Shown here piece by piece: positions 25,728-37,596 of a DNA stretch of 64,000 bases (positions are counted from its first letter, which is position 1; each line of letters starts with the position of its first letter). The DNA comes from Tanytarsus gracilentus (lineage: Eukaryota > Arthropoda > Insecta > Diptera > Chironomidae). The notes under the pieces were generated by a model that was not told the DNA's origin, made no database searches, and saw only the letters and a program-made list of their open reading frames with translations. Location: NCBI GenBank assembly GCA_038502055.1, contig JAXRKN010000036.1:1798001-1862000 (forward strand), read 5' to 3'. Made by a program: the position numbers and the translations under genes.

Positions 25728-26740
25728 TTAGCACTGAAACTTGCAGGTAATAATGCCGGCTGCATGATATTTATCACGATATTCACGGTACTCCATGTAC
25801 GACATGTGAATCTCCTCCGATGTGTATCGCGTTAATTTTATGGAGGCGCGAGTTGCTTGTGTGATGCTTCCGCGAAAGCCACCTTTGCGCAACAGCGAGT
25901 CGATCGTTTGGATTTGATCCCATCCTGTAAATTATGTTTTATTAAATATTTTTTTTAAACAGAAAACTTCCATAAAATCTCACCTTGCTCAGTTGCGACT
26001 TTTGGAAGGTAAGTTGCAGATCTTTTCGATCCGCGTTCATTAAAAAATTCAATCCGTATTCCGTGAACTCCCAAAGTCCAATCCAAATGGCCGTTTGCTT
26101 CTTCAAAGCCCTGTCATGCATGATATCATTAGTTTTATGCGTAATTATCATGACGAGCTAGATGCATCTGACTCCTTTAATGTACAATTTGAAGGTATCT
26201 GAGTCAGATACCAACTAACTCAGACATGTGTGGATGTTCTTACTTGTAAAATGGAAACAGAAACACTTAATTTCGGCAGCTCATCGCGTGTAATTGGATC
26301 GAAGCGAGTATCCTTAAGAGCACTCGTCAATGCATACTCCTTCAATCCAGAGTGAAGATTCATTTCCGCAAAGGTGCCAATACAGCCGCGTAGACGTTGA
26401 TCTCGTCCGATTTTCCATGTCACAAAGAGCGGGCTAAAATTGAATTAGGAGAAGTAAAACTGTAGTCTTGGACCAAAACCAAGGTCACTCACAATGCCAT
26501 ATTGCAGATGCCCAAATTGCTGGGCTCAACGTGACGATCGAGTCCATGCAACTCCTTATGCAGCACATCGAAACAGAAGAAAGCCATTTCGGGAACTACA
26601 ACCTTTGAGTCGTATCTCGGTTCGAATGTCAAGTCCATTGAGACATTCTGATAGCCATTGTGTTTACTACTTTGCGCTTGTTGCTGATCTTGCTGCGATG
26701 AATGTCCATTTTGGAGTGAGAAAAACTTTCTGCTAGCCAT
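25728..26740 (-). CDS. AMMECR1: AMMECR1-domain protein
   Basis: Four exons on the minus strand: 26740-26493, 26433-26244, 26110-25984 and 25924-25728 (253 aa). A Gln/Ser-rich N-terminus (residues 1-45) precedes the AMMECR1 domain, which fills the rest. The family signature LRGCIGTF is at residues 97-104, and LGVHGIRIEF plus the WDQIQTIDSLLRKGGF segment are also characteristic. The protein is near the size of the fly homologue and shorter than human AMMECR1, which has a longer N-terminal tail. The domain is found from archaea to man; its biochemical activity is not established, and the human X-linked gene is tied to a developmental syndrome. The gene is divergent from hydroxylase copy A, with about 1.06 kb between the start codons. 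Identification is firm; function is not inferable from sequence. Confidence 0.95.
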
Positions 26741-27797
26741 CGCTCAACTTTCCCGTCAAATTGCGCACTTCAGAAATTATTAAAAATTCAAAGAAATTTA
26801 CTTTTCACTTCACTTCCTTTCTTTTGTCTCGCCTCAGTGAAAAAAAGTTTTTATTTCATGAATTATAGCACCTTTTCGCGTCAAAACAAAATGGAAATGA
26901 TTTCCTAACCGAGATCGAACGAAATGTGACTTTGGAATTCACTTAAATTCAAACTAGAACTGCATTTATTTGATTTTTATTGTTCTTTGAATGAAAAAGT
27001 TGGTAAAGTTTGAAATGAATTGACGGTCGGAAGTTTAACGCGTTTATGGTTGCTGATTTTTTAATATGATTTTATGATAAAATTATTTTATAAAATTAAG
27101 CTTTTGTTAAGAAGAAATTTTTAAGTTTTAAAGAAATTAAATTAAAATTTTGTTGTTGGTGTATAATTAAATTAATTTTTTTCAATTTCAACTTGTAAAA
27201 CGCACTCAACATCTGATTTCGAGGGGAAAGTCAATAAAAATTTACCAAATTTTAATTTTAACTTTTTCCAATTTTATACAGTTAAACTTAATGCACAAAA
27301 TTAATCGAAGATTTATTGAATTTCACTTCGCTTTTTCTAATAAGTTAACTACGCAAAAAGAGAAGAAAAAATCTAATAAAAACACTCCATTATTGTAAGG
27401 TTCCATAAATTCAAACGTTTAACGGTTTTTTCACTCAATTATCTGCGCACATGGCAATGTACAAATTATTTTTCGCTCGGTAATTTTTAAAAATAAATGC
27501 ATCTTCAACACTTTTAACCATATAAATACACTTATTTACTCTTGGAGCTTTTGTAAAATAATAATTACAAATTCCTACACAATAAATGTTTATCAACACA
27601 GGCCAGTAAATTGCGCGACCTTGAAAATTTTTTCCGTCATCACACCAGTTTGTGAAGAAACGTCTGATAATAAAGTTGGACTCTTTTAATTATCTAGTTT
27701 AGTTGTAATTTCTAAGATTTTAATGGAAAATTAAGTCTTTTATTTTGTGTGATATTAAAATTCTTTAAGAGACTGAATAGAATCAAATTTTAAAAAC
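26741..27797. promoter_or_regulatory. Divergent promoter region, AMMECR1 / hydroxylase copy A
   Basis: 1,057 bp between two divergent start codons, AT-rich and without coding potential. Both promoters must lie here, but no convincing TATA-Inr pair was picked out. Confidence 0.5.
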
Positions 27798-28917
27798 ATG
27801 AGCGATAATTCGGGGTCAAAAGGCAGCAAAAAAATTTTATTCTATATCAATCCGTATTTTATTTCATTTTTTATCATCTATGGTGCGACACGGTGAGATT
27901 GATATCGCTCACAATTGCTAATTTTAAAGTTTTCTTCAAATTATTTAGATTAATTGAAAAATTACTAGAGACTTCAAATTTCTGGACAAATGTTTGGTTT
28001 AAAATTGTCCAATTTTGTGGTAATTTTATTTTTTAGATTGTTAAAAATTAAAGAATTAAATTATTTTTTTCACAGGTGACGATCAGTTCAACGTCCTGTT
28101 GATTGCGACAGCAATTTACTCTGTGTATTTCGTTTATTGGTTCATAGGTGGAATATTTTTATTCTTCGATCTAACGGAATGGCCAAAATCTTTTCGCAAG
28201 TTCAAAGTTCAAAATGGTACAAATGAACCGCTTGATAAGAAAATGATGTGGACAACCATCAAGGTGGTGCTTCGAAATCAAACTTTTATTTCACTGCCAT
28301 TGATTGCTGCGAGCTATTGGGTGAAAATGTCAAAAGGAATCACAATGGATCTCTGGGCAGTACCCACCTTTGAGAGAGCTGTTGTTGATCTCGCAGTTTG
28401 CATAATTATTGACGAAATTGGGTTCTACTATATGCACAGATTTTTGCACCATAAATATTTTTATAAAAGAATTCACAAAATTCACCACGAGTGGACAGCA
28501 CCGATCGCAATTACAGCGCTTTATGCGCATCCTGCTGAGTCATTATTTGGTAATTTGTTGCCGGCTGCATTAGGTCCAGTCATCATGAACAGTCACATAA
28601 GCGTCACTTGGATTTGGTATTTCATCGCTCAGATAACAACCTTGACGGTTCACAGTGGATATCACATTCCATTTTTTCACAGTGCCGAACACCACGATTT
28701 TCATCATGCGACTTTCACTGAGTGCTTTGGAAAAATTGGTAAGTCATAAATATTTTAACTTTTTAAAAATTGATTAACTTTTTTCTCAGGATTCCTGGAT
28801 TATTTCCACAATACAGACGAAAAGTTTCAAAAAAGTATTAGTGGGACAAGACATCGAGTTTTGCTCACTCTTAAGTCAGCCCGTGAAATTTTTCCAGACA
28901 CGAAAAAGATTAAATAA
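27798..28917 (+). CDS. Fatty acid hydroxylase superfamily protein (FAXDC2-like), copy A
   Basis: Exons 27798-27892, 27949-28019, 28076-28738 and 28790-28917 (318 aa). The three histidine boxes of the di-iron hydroxylase/sterol desaturase superfamily are intact: HRFLH (176-180), HKIHH (189-193) and HDFHH (262-266), with HSGYH at 248-252. Several hydrophobic segments surround them, as expected of an ER multi-pass enzyme with a cytosolic metal centre. The C-terminus KKIK fits a dilysine (KKxx) ER-retrieval signal. The substrate is unknown; the family includes C4-methylsterol oxidase, fatty-acid 2-hydroxylase and FAXDC2. This is the only copy on the + strand, tail to tail with copy B, and its last intron (after GKIG) differs from all other copies, so it is the most divergent or oldest member. 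AATAAA at 28961-28966. Confidence 0.88.
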
Positions 28918-29475
28918 ATTAAAAGAGTTTCATTATAAAACTTGTTAACAAATTTGTCATAATAAATATTTTGTCATCAAAAAAAAATTACTGAGCATAC
29001 GTGAATATTTAAATATTTTATTGAGGCAGGCTCATGATTTGCAAAAAAAAAGATTTTGCTTAAAATCTTCTTGTAAAACTGGTTTTGAAAAATTTGAGGA
29101 TTTAAATTATATTCGGACCATGAAATGAAAAGTATTTCGAGATCAGAAATCAAAATGTATTATGCTTTGCTAAAAATAAAAGCGCTAAAAATATTTAAAT
29201 TCCACAATCGATTGCAATTGTGAAAAAATTTAAGATGTGAATTTATTTGTTAATAATCGAAAATAAATATCCATAAATTAGATAAATTAGCAGGACTTTA
29301 ATTTTATCACCACTAAAAATTGATAAAATATTTGCATTTAATATTTTAAATGTTTAAATTGTTAATTTAAAAATAATTACAATTTATTTTATACTCACAT
29401 GACATTTAGCATTCACAATGTTTTTTATTCATACAAAATGTACAATTGACCTTTTAAATATTTTTAAATTAATTT
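28918..29475. other. Convergent 3' region between hydroxylase copies A and B
   Basis: AT-rich, no coding sequence. Holds polyadenylation signals for copy A (28961-28966, +) and copy B (29429-29424, -). Confidence 0.6.
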
Positions 29476-30809
29476 TCATTCATTCTTTATGTTTACATCA
29501 GGATAAAGTTCACTAGCCGATTTGAAGGTAAAAAGAGTTTTATGCCTCATGAACTGAACCGCATCTTCGAATTTCTTACTGGTGCCATGTATTTTATCGA
29601 GTAATCCCATTGCACCGTAGCACTCGTTGAACTTCAGATGATGCCAATCGTGTGCCTTGAAGATAAATCATAAAATTTAAATTCAAAGGTGAAAAAATAA
29701 AATCTTACTTGTGGGGAATGCAAAAATGGTAAATGATACCCTAAAAATAAATCAAATTTATTTTAATAATTAAATCTTTTAATTTACTCTTACCGCTATG
29801 ATCTCCTAAAGTGCCGATAGTTGTTGTTGTAAAAATGATCCATCCGGTTGAAATTGGAGCACCCAAGATCATCATGCCGAGAATTACTGGGAATATGTTG
29901 CTAAAAATGTGTTCGATCCAATGTGCATATACCGCCATGACCGATACAGGAGCTAAAAAAACGATCACTCAATTTATTCGTAATAAAAATAAAATTTTAA
30001 CTCACCAGTCCACTCGTGATGCTTTTTGTGGATTCTCTTGTAAAGATATTTGGAATGTAAAATCCAGTGGGAATAGAAAAAACAAAACTCGTAGATGAAT
30101 TGATAGGCGAACATATTTAACATGAGTCTAGAGAATGTTGTTGTTTCTCGTAGCCCAGGTCGTTCGAGAAGAACTTCAATTTTAGTTAAAAAGTGCGAAA
30201 TAACAACATTCAAAACTAACTGATTAAACAAAACTGTTCGACATGCGGGCAAAAACTTTTTCATATCAAGTGGAACATGGGTTTCAGGTTGAGTTTTATA
30301 TTTTCGGAAGAATGCCGGTTTGTTAGTGACATCCATAAGGATAAAAAGTCCTCCAACAACCCAATAGAGAGTGGTCGTGTATGCAATCGAAAAATAAACT
30401 TTGAAGTAATATTCGTCATCTGGAAAAAAACTTATTTACTGTCTAAAATGATCATAAATTTAATTTTGTTTACAATCAAAAAGAAACATTTAGATTTTGT
30501 TTGATTTGAAAACAAAAATACTTTTTAATTAACTCAATAAACATGAAAGGGATTATTCTCGAGCTTATTTTAAGTCTTTGATAAAGTAACTCACCACACA
30601 AGTCGACGATTTTATTCCAAGTTCGATCCCAAAATTGCGACTCAATTAAGCTTGCAGTCTCCAAAGCACTATTAAAGTTTTTAAAGTATTACAATACAAT
30701 CAACTTTTTACTTCACTTACCGTGTAATTGCATAAATAACTGTCATCCATATTAGCATTGGATTTAAATCCCATCGATATGGTTTACTTTTAGTTTCCTT
30801 CTCACTCAT
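29476..30809 (-). CDS. Fatty acid hydroxylase superfamily protein (FAXDC2-like), copy B
   Basis: Six exons on the minus strand: 30809-30721, 30668-30595, 30419-30006, 29952-29794, 29740-29709 and 29655-29476 (315 aa). Histidine boxes are HWILH (172-176), HKKHH (185-189) and HDWHH near the C-terminal end, with GDHSGYHLPF between. All metal-ligand histidines are kept, although box 1 has Trp where the other copies have Arg. It has the most introns of the seven; its first two introns match those of copies A and C in place and phase, its HSG intron is shared with F and G, and the intron after HSPQ with C. It may therefore be close to the ancestral structure. AATAAA lies about 47 bases past the stop. 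Enzymatic substrate not inferable. Confidence 0.88.
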
Positions 30810-31573
30810 CTTCTCACATTGAACTTTACTTTTTGACTAGCGAATTATTCTCTCTATAAATACCCCATAATTCCTCTTATCAATTATTTTTTGTCTTAAG
30901 CGTACTACTTGAGCTCACGTCTTGAACGATAATGAAAAAAAATGAGAATAAAACTCATATGTTGAGAGAGAAACATTTAAAATTATTCCGCGCGTCATTT
31001 TATTGCGGAGAGGAAAAAAGAGTAATGTACAGTTTAAATTGAACCGCACTAACCTCAATGAGAAAGTTCATACTTATAATGAAATTGTTTACAATAATTC
31101 GTGAAGAGGAGATTTTTGAGTCTCAATTTTAAAGAGTCATAAAAGTTGGTTACATATGACGACAGACGAAAAGGTTGAAATAAGGTCGAGTTCTAAATTA
31201 TAGTCGGTCACGCTTGAGGAGCCTCAGCAAAAAAGATCTAATAATTATTGGACATTGTGATTTTTTTAATTAATAAATTTTAAAGTTAAATAAATCAGCA
31301 ACTTTTTAAAAAAATCTACTGTTAAATTTAACGCCCATTGTTTTTTTTTCAAAAATTAAACGGCTTTAAATTTAAATTTTTTTTTTTAAATATCAATTCT
31401 TATAAAAATTTACACTTTTTATTCTTTTTGCGAGAGCGGCGCTCAGAAAAAAATGAAAAACATTTCAGTATAAATTTAACCCGCGACACGTGTAGACGTT
31501 TAGTTAGTGAACAACTAAATTATATTCGCTTTCGTCTTCTATAAAATTTTTCAGCATAAGTTTAAACAAAATT
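30810..31573. promoter_or_regulatory. Upstream region of hydroxylase copy B
   Basis: 764 bp between the start of copy B and the stop of copy C. No coding remnant seen; should contain the copy B promoter and copy C 3' UTR. Confidence 0.5.
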
Positions 31574-32799
31574 CTAATTTTTCTTCTTCAGATAATTATC
31601 AGGAAAAAGCTCATTTGAAGACTTCAATGTGAAGAGTGTTTTGTGACGCATAAATTGAATCGACTCTTCAAATTTCTTGTTTGTTCCATGAAATTTATCG
31701 ATAAATCCGCTCGATCCAAAATTTTCAATAAATTTCAAGTGATGATAATCGTGGAACTGTGGAAAAAAATAAAAATGCAGAATCAAAATTTCAAATAATC
31801 CTTCATACCTGAGGTGAATGCAAAAATGGCAAATGATAGCCAGAATGATCGCCTAATGTTGTGGTTATTGCGATGGCATAAATAATCCAATTTGATACTA
31901 ATGTGTAGCGCAATAAATAATTACCCATGCCTATTGGTAATATGTTGCCAAAAATATGTTCTAAAGGATGGCAATAAGCTGCCATTAGTGCAACGGGAGC
32001 TTGCCATTCGTGATGCTGCTTGTGAATCCATTTGTAAAAATATTTATGGTGCAGTAGACGATGAGAATAGTAGAACATAACTTCATAGATTAATCCAAAT
32101 CCGATTACATCGAGCATGAGTTGATAAAAGCTTGGTGTTGCCCGTAAATCAGCCACTAGTGCCTTGTCACCCAAAAAATATACAAAATAAGTTGCAATCG
32201 ATCCAAGCACAAGTTGATTGAAAAGCACTTGCATCATCGCTTTCAAAAATGTCTTTTTATCCAATGGCAAATGCGTCTCTGGCTGTGTTTTATATTTTCG
32301 GAAAAATTTCGGTCGATTTGTAATGTCCATGATGACGTAGAGAAACCCGACACCAAAATAAATCGCGTTGATCCACACGATCGATAAGGTGAATTTGAAA
32401 AGAAAATCATCCTCACCTGCAGAGAATTTTTAAAAAAGTTAACGATATGATTTTTTGGGGGATTAATTTTAAATACCAAAATAATCGATAACAGAGTTCC
32501 AAGCTCTTGGCCAGAACTCTTTGTTTAACACATTTGCTCGTTCCAATAGTCTAGATGCAAAATAAAAACATTTTATTACATTTAAAATCTGCAATTATTT
32601 TTTGTGATTATTTAGTGCAGTTAAATTTTTATATTTTTGAATTTCTCTTGTTTGAGTATTCAAAATAATTAAAAATCACATCTAACTAAATATTTTAAGA
32701 AACTTACTGAGTAGTTAAATGAGTTCCAGTCAAATAAAATACAAATGGATTAACATCCAACTGAAAAATAGAATTTTTAGGTTTTTTATTCACTGCCAT
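31574..32799 (-). CDS. Fatty acid hydroxylase superfamily protein (FAXDC2-like), copy C
   Basis: Four exons on the minus strand: 32799-32708, 32550-32477, 32416-31809 and 31756-31574 (318 aa). Histidine boxes are HRLLH (174-178), HKQHH (187-191) and HDYHH in the last exon; GDHSGYHLPFLHS lies just before. The N-terminal introns align with copies A and B (phase 2, then phase 1), but the HSG intron of copy B is absent. The C-terminus KKKN fits a KKxx ER-retrieval signal, as in copy A. It shares with copy B the MDxTNxPxFFRKYKTQPETH segment, so B and C are probably sister duplicates. An ER-membrane hydroxylase or desaturase is expected; substrate unknown. Confidence 0.88.
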
Positions 32800-33027
32800 C
32801 TTCTCTCTGTAAATGTTCACAGAACATTGAAGGTGAGAAATTTTGAGCTGTTTTAAAAATGAGAGACATTTAAGCTTCTTTAATTCTTTACTGATTAGAT
32901 TAAAATAAACTAGAAAAATACTTTTTAAAATTTTAAAAATATATTTTATAATTCTATTCTATTCATCTGATAACCCACAAAATATTTATAATTATATTTT
33001 AATACTGTCAATTAAATATGCACAAGG

Positions 33028-34049
33028 TCACTTGTCAATTTGATCGATTGGTGTAAATGACCACAAAGTGCGATGACGCTCGTACATCTTTGACGTCTTA
33101 AAATGTCCGTAAGTTCCATGAAGTAAGTCCAAAAATCCGTAAACAGAAAAATTTACGTTGAACCTGAATGTGATGAAAAATAAATAAAATTTCTAACAGA
33201 TCGATAAACTTACTTTAAGTGATGATAATCGTGAAGTTCACTTGAATGAAGGAATGGCAGATGATAACCAGAATGATCGTTCAATGTTGTGATCATTACA
33301 ATTGCAAGGTACAAAAACGCTGTGCACATGTGAGTCTCCATAAATCGAAAACCAATCACAACTGGAATGATATTGCTGAAAACGTGCTCGATAATACCCG
33401 CATATTGGGCTGTGATGCAGACGGGTGTAACAAACTCATGGTGTTGCTTATGTAACGCATAGAACCATCGATAATGAAGAAGACGATGAGCATAGTAGAA
33501 AAATATTTCTTGACACCAAAAGCAAACAAATAAATCTCTCATGACGATTGGAAAACTCGGAAGGTCTCTGGTGACTTGAATTTTTAGCCAATTGTTTAGG
33601 TAAAAATATGCAAAGAATGAAAATATGAGCGAAGTAATTTGATTCGTAACAACCACTCTTATGACCTAAAAGTACAGAAAAAATTACAAAAATGACCTTT
33701 GAATTTTCAGACTTAATCTCACATCTGTAAGATATTCTCCTTTTTCAATTTCACTCTCTCTTGGTTGAATTTTAAAATTTTTGAGGGATTTTGGAATTTT
33801 AAGTTTTTGCATGGTAAAAAAAATTGCACCAAGGCCCCAATAAAGGACGACATGCCACAAGTTGAATACTAATACTATATGCGTTGCTTCATTTTCACCA
33901 AAATAGTCCATGTACTTGTTCCAAAATGTTTGCCAAATGCTTTCATTTCCTGTTGTCACTTCATAAACTTTACCAGCTCCATAGAAAATCGTGTAATATA
34001 GAAAAATTGGATTAAAATATGAAATAAGTTCACGAAATAACTTTTGCAT
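33028..34049 (-). CDS. Fatty acid hydroxylase superfamily protein (FAXDC2-like), copy D
   Basis: Three exons on the minus strand: 34049-33723, 33665-33214 and 33163-33028 (304 aa). The first ATG of the exon (MQKLF) was used; upstream there is only an in-frame TTG. Histidine boxes are HRLLH (169-173), HKQHH (181-185) and HDYHH (254-258). It belongs to the D-G subfamily, defined by an uninterrupted first exon, an intron just before VIRVVV and a last intron splitting the Lys after HDYHH. The last exon carries the subfamily motif FNVNxSVYG and HGTYGHFK. It is closest to copy E (NNWLKIQVTRDLPSFPIVM is identical in both). Only 228 bp separate it from copy C. A GGACAGTTAGAAA sequence upstream resembles the initiator of copy E. 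Confidence 0.88.
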
Positions 34050-34362
34050 TTTTGAGACCTCTAACTTCCTCAAAAATTGATTTCTAACTGTCCGAGCAGG
34101 AACAAAAATTGAAAGTAAAAATTGATACGGGATTTATTTTAGAGCGCTTTTAATCTTCACCAATACTATCAAAGGCTTGATTAAATTTTTATCAATTAAT
34201 GAATTTTTTTATTCGCTATTGCACATTATAGGATTTCCCAAAGATTGACGCATGGAAAATTATATTTTTTGATAGAGCAAAAGGTAAAGACATAATCATT
34301 AATCACTCAAACAGTCTTTTATATTTTATTAATTCCTTAGACAAAAATTTAACCAACAAAAT
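34050..34362. promoter_or_regulatory. Promoter region of hydroxylase copy D
   Basis: 313 bp between copies D and E. On the minus strand an initiator-like ACAGTTAG lies about 40 bases before the copy D start codon. No clear TATA box. No coding sequence. Confidence 0.45.
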
Positions 34363-35405
34363 TTAATTAATTTTGTCAATTGGAGCAATTGATTTGAACG
34401 ACCACAAAGTGCGATGTTGTTCGAATTTTTTTGAGGTTTTAAAATGTCCATAAGTTCCATGAACCCAGTCCAAAATTCCATAAACCGAATAATTCACGTT
34501 GAATCTAAAAAATTTAAATTAAAAACGTGACGTAATTTTCGAATAACCTCTAAAGTTTTTAAAAAAACTCACTTTTCATGATGATAATCGTGAAGAACAC
34601 TTGAATGAAGGAATGGCAGATGATAACCAGAATGATCGTTCAGTGAGGTAATGATCGCCATAGTAAGGTACAAATATACTGTGCACATGTGAGCTTGCGT
34701 AAATCTGAAGCCAATTGTAACTGTAATCACATTGCTCAAGATGTGCTCAATTGTTCCTGCGTATAGGCCGGTAATGCATGCTGGCGTGGTAAATTCGTGA
34801 TGTTGCTTATGTAACGCATAGAACCATCGATAATGGAGAAGGCGATGACTGTAGTAAAAAAATATTTCTTGGCAGCAAAAGCTCACAAATAAATCCCTCA
34901 TCACGATTGGAAAACTTGGAAGGTCTCTGGTGACTTGAATTTTTAGCCAATTGTTTAGGTAAAAATATGCAATGAAAGAAAATATGAGCGAAACAATTTG
35001 GTTCCTCACTACGACACGGATCACCTTAAAGGACATAAAAAATTTACAAAAATGATCTTCAAAGTTTCACAAACTATTTCTCACATGTGAAAAACCTTTT
35101 TCTATTTCACTTTCTTTCGGTTGATTTTTAAATTTTTCGAGAGATTTCGGAATTTTATATTTTTGCATGCACATAAAAATTGCACCTAAGACCCAATAAA
35201 GGACGTCAATGTACAAGTTGAATATTAAAACTATATGCGTTCCTTCGTTTTCACCAAAATAGTCCATGTACTTGTTCCATATTGTTTGCCAAATGCTTTC
35301 ATTCCCTGTTGCCACTTGATATACTTTACCAGCTCCATAGAAAATTGTGTAATAAAGAAAAAATGGATCAAAAAATGAACCAAATGCTTTTAGCTTTTTT
35401 AACAT
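34363..35405 (-). CDS. Fatty acid hydroxylase superfamily protein (FAXDC2-like), copy E
   Basis: Three exons on the minus strand: 35405-35085, 35024-34573 and 34504-34363 (304 aa). Histidine boxes are HRLLH (167-171), HKQHH (179-183) and HDYHH (252-256). Exon structure and intron phases equal those of copy D, and most of exon 2 is nearly identical, so D and E are a recent duplicate pair. Differences concentrate in the N-terminal membrane region and the C-terminal tail. It has the clearest core promoter of the array (TATA 35474, Inr 35443). ER multi-pass hydroxylase by family; substrate unknown. Confidence 0.88.
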
Positions 35406-35439
35406 TTCTTATGACTTCTTTTTTCAATTTATTTTCTCT

Positions 35440-35474
35440 AACTGTTGCAACGATACTAAGACTCGGTTTTTATA
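35440..35474 (-). promoter_or_regulatory. TATA box and initiator of hydroxylase copy E
   Basis: On the minus strand TATAAAAA begins at 35474 and an arthropod-type initiator ACAGTTAG has its A at 35443, 31 bases downstream, which is the canonical spacing. The predicted 5' UTR is about 38 nt. Confidence 0.65.
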
Positions 35475-35766
35475 CCAAAAAAAATCGATTTGGTTAGTCA
35501 ATTATTTATTTTATCAATTAATAAATTTTTATCACTGTTGGATTTTCCGTGTTCGGAGTCAAACTTAAATTTATGACGCAAGGAAAAGAAATGTCTACGC
35601 TTGTTTGTGAACATTTCTCGTCTGGGAAAATTTTATCGTTAGAGTTTTGATTAGATAAAGTTATTTTCTTGAAAAAAACCGAACTAAATAAAATTGCTAT
35701 CCTTATAAAGAATTCCAAGTATAAGTACATGCCATGAGAACTTTAAACAGTTTCAAACTAAAAATT
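35475..35766. other. Spacer between hydroxylase copies E and F
   Basis: AT-rich spacer holding the region upstream of the copy E core promoter and the 3' end of copy F. A 70-codon minus-strand ORF at 35518-35730 has no family similarity and was not called. Confidence 0.5.
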
Positions 35767-36842
35767 TTATTTCTTTACAGCAGAAAAAGAAAATAATGTT
35801 CGATGATTATGGTAATTTTTAGAGAGTTTAAAATGTCCGTAAGTTCCATGAAGTACGTCCCAAAATCCATACACTGAGTAATTTACGTTGAATCTAAAAA
35901 ATTATCAAGGTTTTAATAAATTTAAGGTTTCACAGAATGGATTTTTTCACTTACTTTAAATGGTGATAGTCATGTAGTTCACTTGAATGTAAGAAAGGCA
36001 AATGATAACCTAATTAAAAGAGCATTAAAATTAAAAACAATTTGAAATTTAAAAAATGTACCCGAGTGGTCATTTAATGTTGTAATTAAAACAATTGTTA
36101 ACCACAAAATTGCAGTTGCCAAATGACATTCCATTATCTTAAACCCGATAATCACAGGAAAAACATTGCTGAAAAGATGCTCAACAGTTCCCGCATATTG
36201 GGCGGTAATGCAGACGGGTGTGACAAATTCGTGATGTTGTTTATGCAACGCATAGAACCATCGATAATGGAGAAGGCGATGAGTGTAGTAAAAAAATATT
36301 TCTTGACAAAAAAAGCAAACAAATAAATCTCTCATGACGATTGGAAAACTCGGCAGATCTCTTGACACTTTTATGGATATCCAATTATCAAAACAATAAT
36401 AAAATATTATGGACAGGAAAAATCCTAGAAATTGATTTTTTACGACAATTTTAATAACCTAAAAAATAAATAGAAAAATTAATTTAATTTTGACCTTGGG
36501 CTCCTTTCAAGTTCTCACATTAAAAAAATTCTCTCTCTTTTCGATTTCACTCTCTTTTGCTTGAATTTTAAAGTTTTCTAGAGATTTAGGAATTTTTAAT
36601 TTTTGCATGGTGATAAGCAAAGCCCCAAAAGTCCAATAGAGAAAGGTTGCATAAAAATTTAAGAAAAAAATGATGTAAAAAGCTTCATTGTCTCCGAAAA
36701 TGTCCATGAACTTATTCCAAAGAATTTGCCAAGCACTTTCCGTGCTAAAAATCACTTCATAAATTTTACTAGCACCATAAATTAAAGTGTAATATAAAAA
36801 AATTGGATTAAAATAAGCGAAAACTTCACGAAATTTTTCCAT
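35767..36842 (-). CDS. Fatty acid hydroxylase superfamily protein (FAXDC2-like), copy F
   Basis: Four exons on the minus strand: 36842-36519, 36458-36062, 36009-35955 and 35893-35767 (300 aa). Histidine boxes are HRLLH (168-172), HKQHH (180-184) and HDYHH in exon 3. The intron after DHSG is shared with copies B and G but absent from D and E. Exon 2 is a mosaic: its first third differs strongly from D and E, while the part from SFPIVMRDLF onward is nearly identical to them, suggesting gene conversion. The C-terminus ends in a double lysine at the very end, not a KKxx signal. A TATATAAAG box at about 36893 lies 30 bases before a TTCAAT initiator-like site. ER multi-pass hydroxylase by family; substrate unknown. 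Confidence 0.88.
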
Positions 36843-36859
36843 TTTATTTCAACCGATAC

Positions 36860-36899
36860 GATTGAAAGCGACTTACTTACTGATTACTTTATATATATA
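36860..36899 (-). promoter_or_regulatory. TATA box of hydroxylase copy F
   Basis: A TATATATATAAAG run on the minus strand (36899-36887), with a TTCAATC initiator-like site about 30 bases downstream at 36863, gives a predicted 5' UTR of roughly 20 nt. Confidence 0.5.
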
Positions 36900-37596
36900 G
36901 GATGAGAGATTTCATTCCAAATTATTATTTGCTATTAATTTTTTCTACAGATGCATGCACTAAATTGAGTTGTTCATAAATTATGTCACATTATTTTTAA
37001 AACAATTAAAATCAGTTTGCTCAATTTTGTGACGATCAAGATAAATGACCTCACTTTTAATTTATGCACTGATGAAAGGCAAAGTTTGAGTTTTCCCTTT
37101 AATTATCGATAAACCGAACAATAAAAATTAGCACACATTAATTTGAATTTTGTCAATTTTTGCACATAAAATTTATTAAACTTTAAAAATAGAGTGAGTA
37201 AATTAAGTCATTGTTGATTAATTGATTGATTACTAAGAAGTGGCGCATTTGAGTTATCAAGAAGACGCAAACCATGCAGAATTCTTAAGATTTAGCAAAT
37301 AAATTAAGTCTTTTGTAATTTTTTTCAATGCGCATTCGTTAAAAAACTTTGACACGTTCATTTTATTTCATATTTCATACAATTTATAATTTAAATATTC
37401 ACATTAAACTTATTTTATTCTAAAAAAAATTTGCAGTCGATGATTCAGAAAATTTGAATTTTCGAAAAAAAACTCGTATTTTCGTCAGATGAAAATTTGG
37501 TATATAAAAATACAACGTACGAGAGAATGTACCTAACCTGACAACTTTTAGCTTATATACATAAAGTTTTTTTATATTTATATTAATCTCTTAATG
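36900..37596. other. Intergenic spacer between hydroxylase copies F and G
   Basis: About 700 bp of AT-rich DNA with no gene remnant recognised. It contains the upstream region of copy F and the 3' end of copy G. Confidence 0.5.

Noticed and set aside
30810..31573. Possible hydroxylase pseudogene between copies B and C
   Set aside because: No histidine box or conserved segment found on either strand in this spacer.
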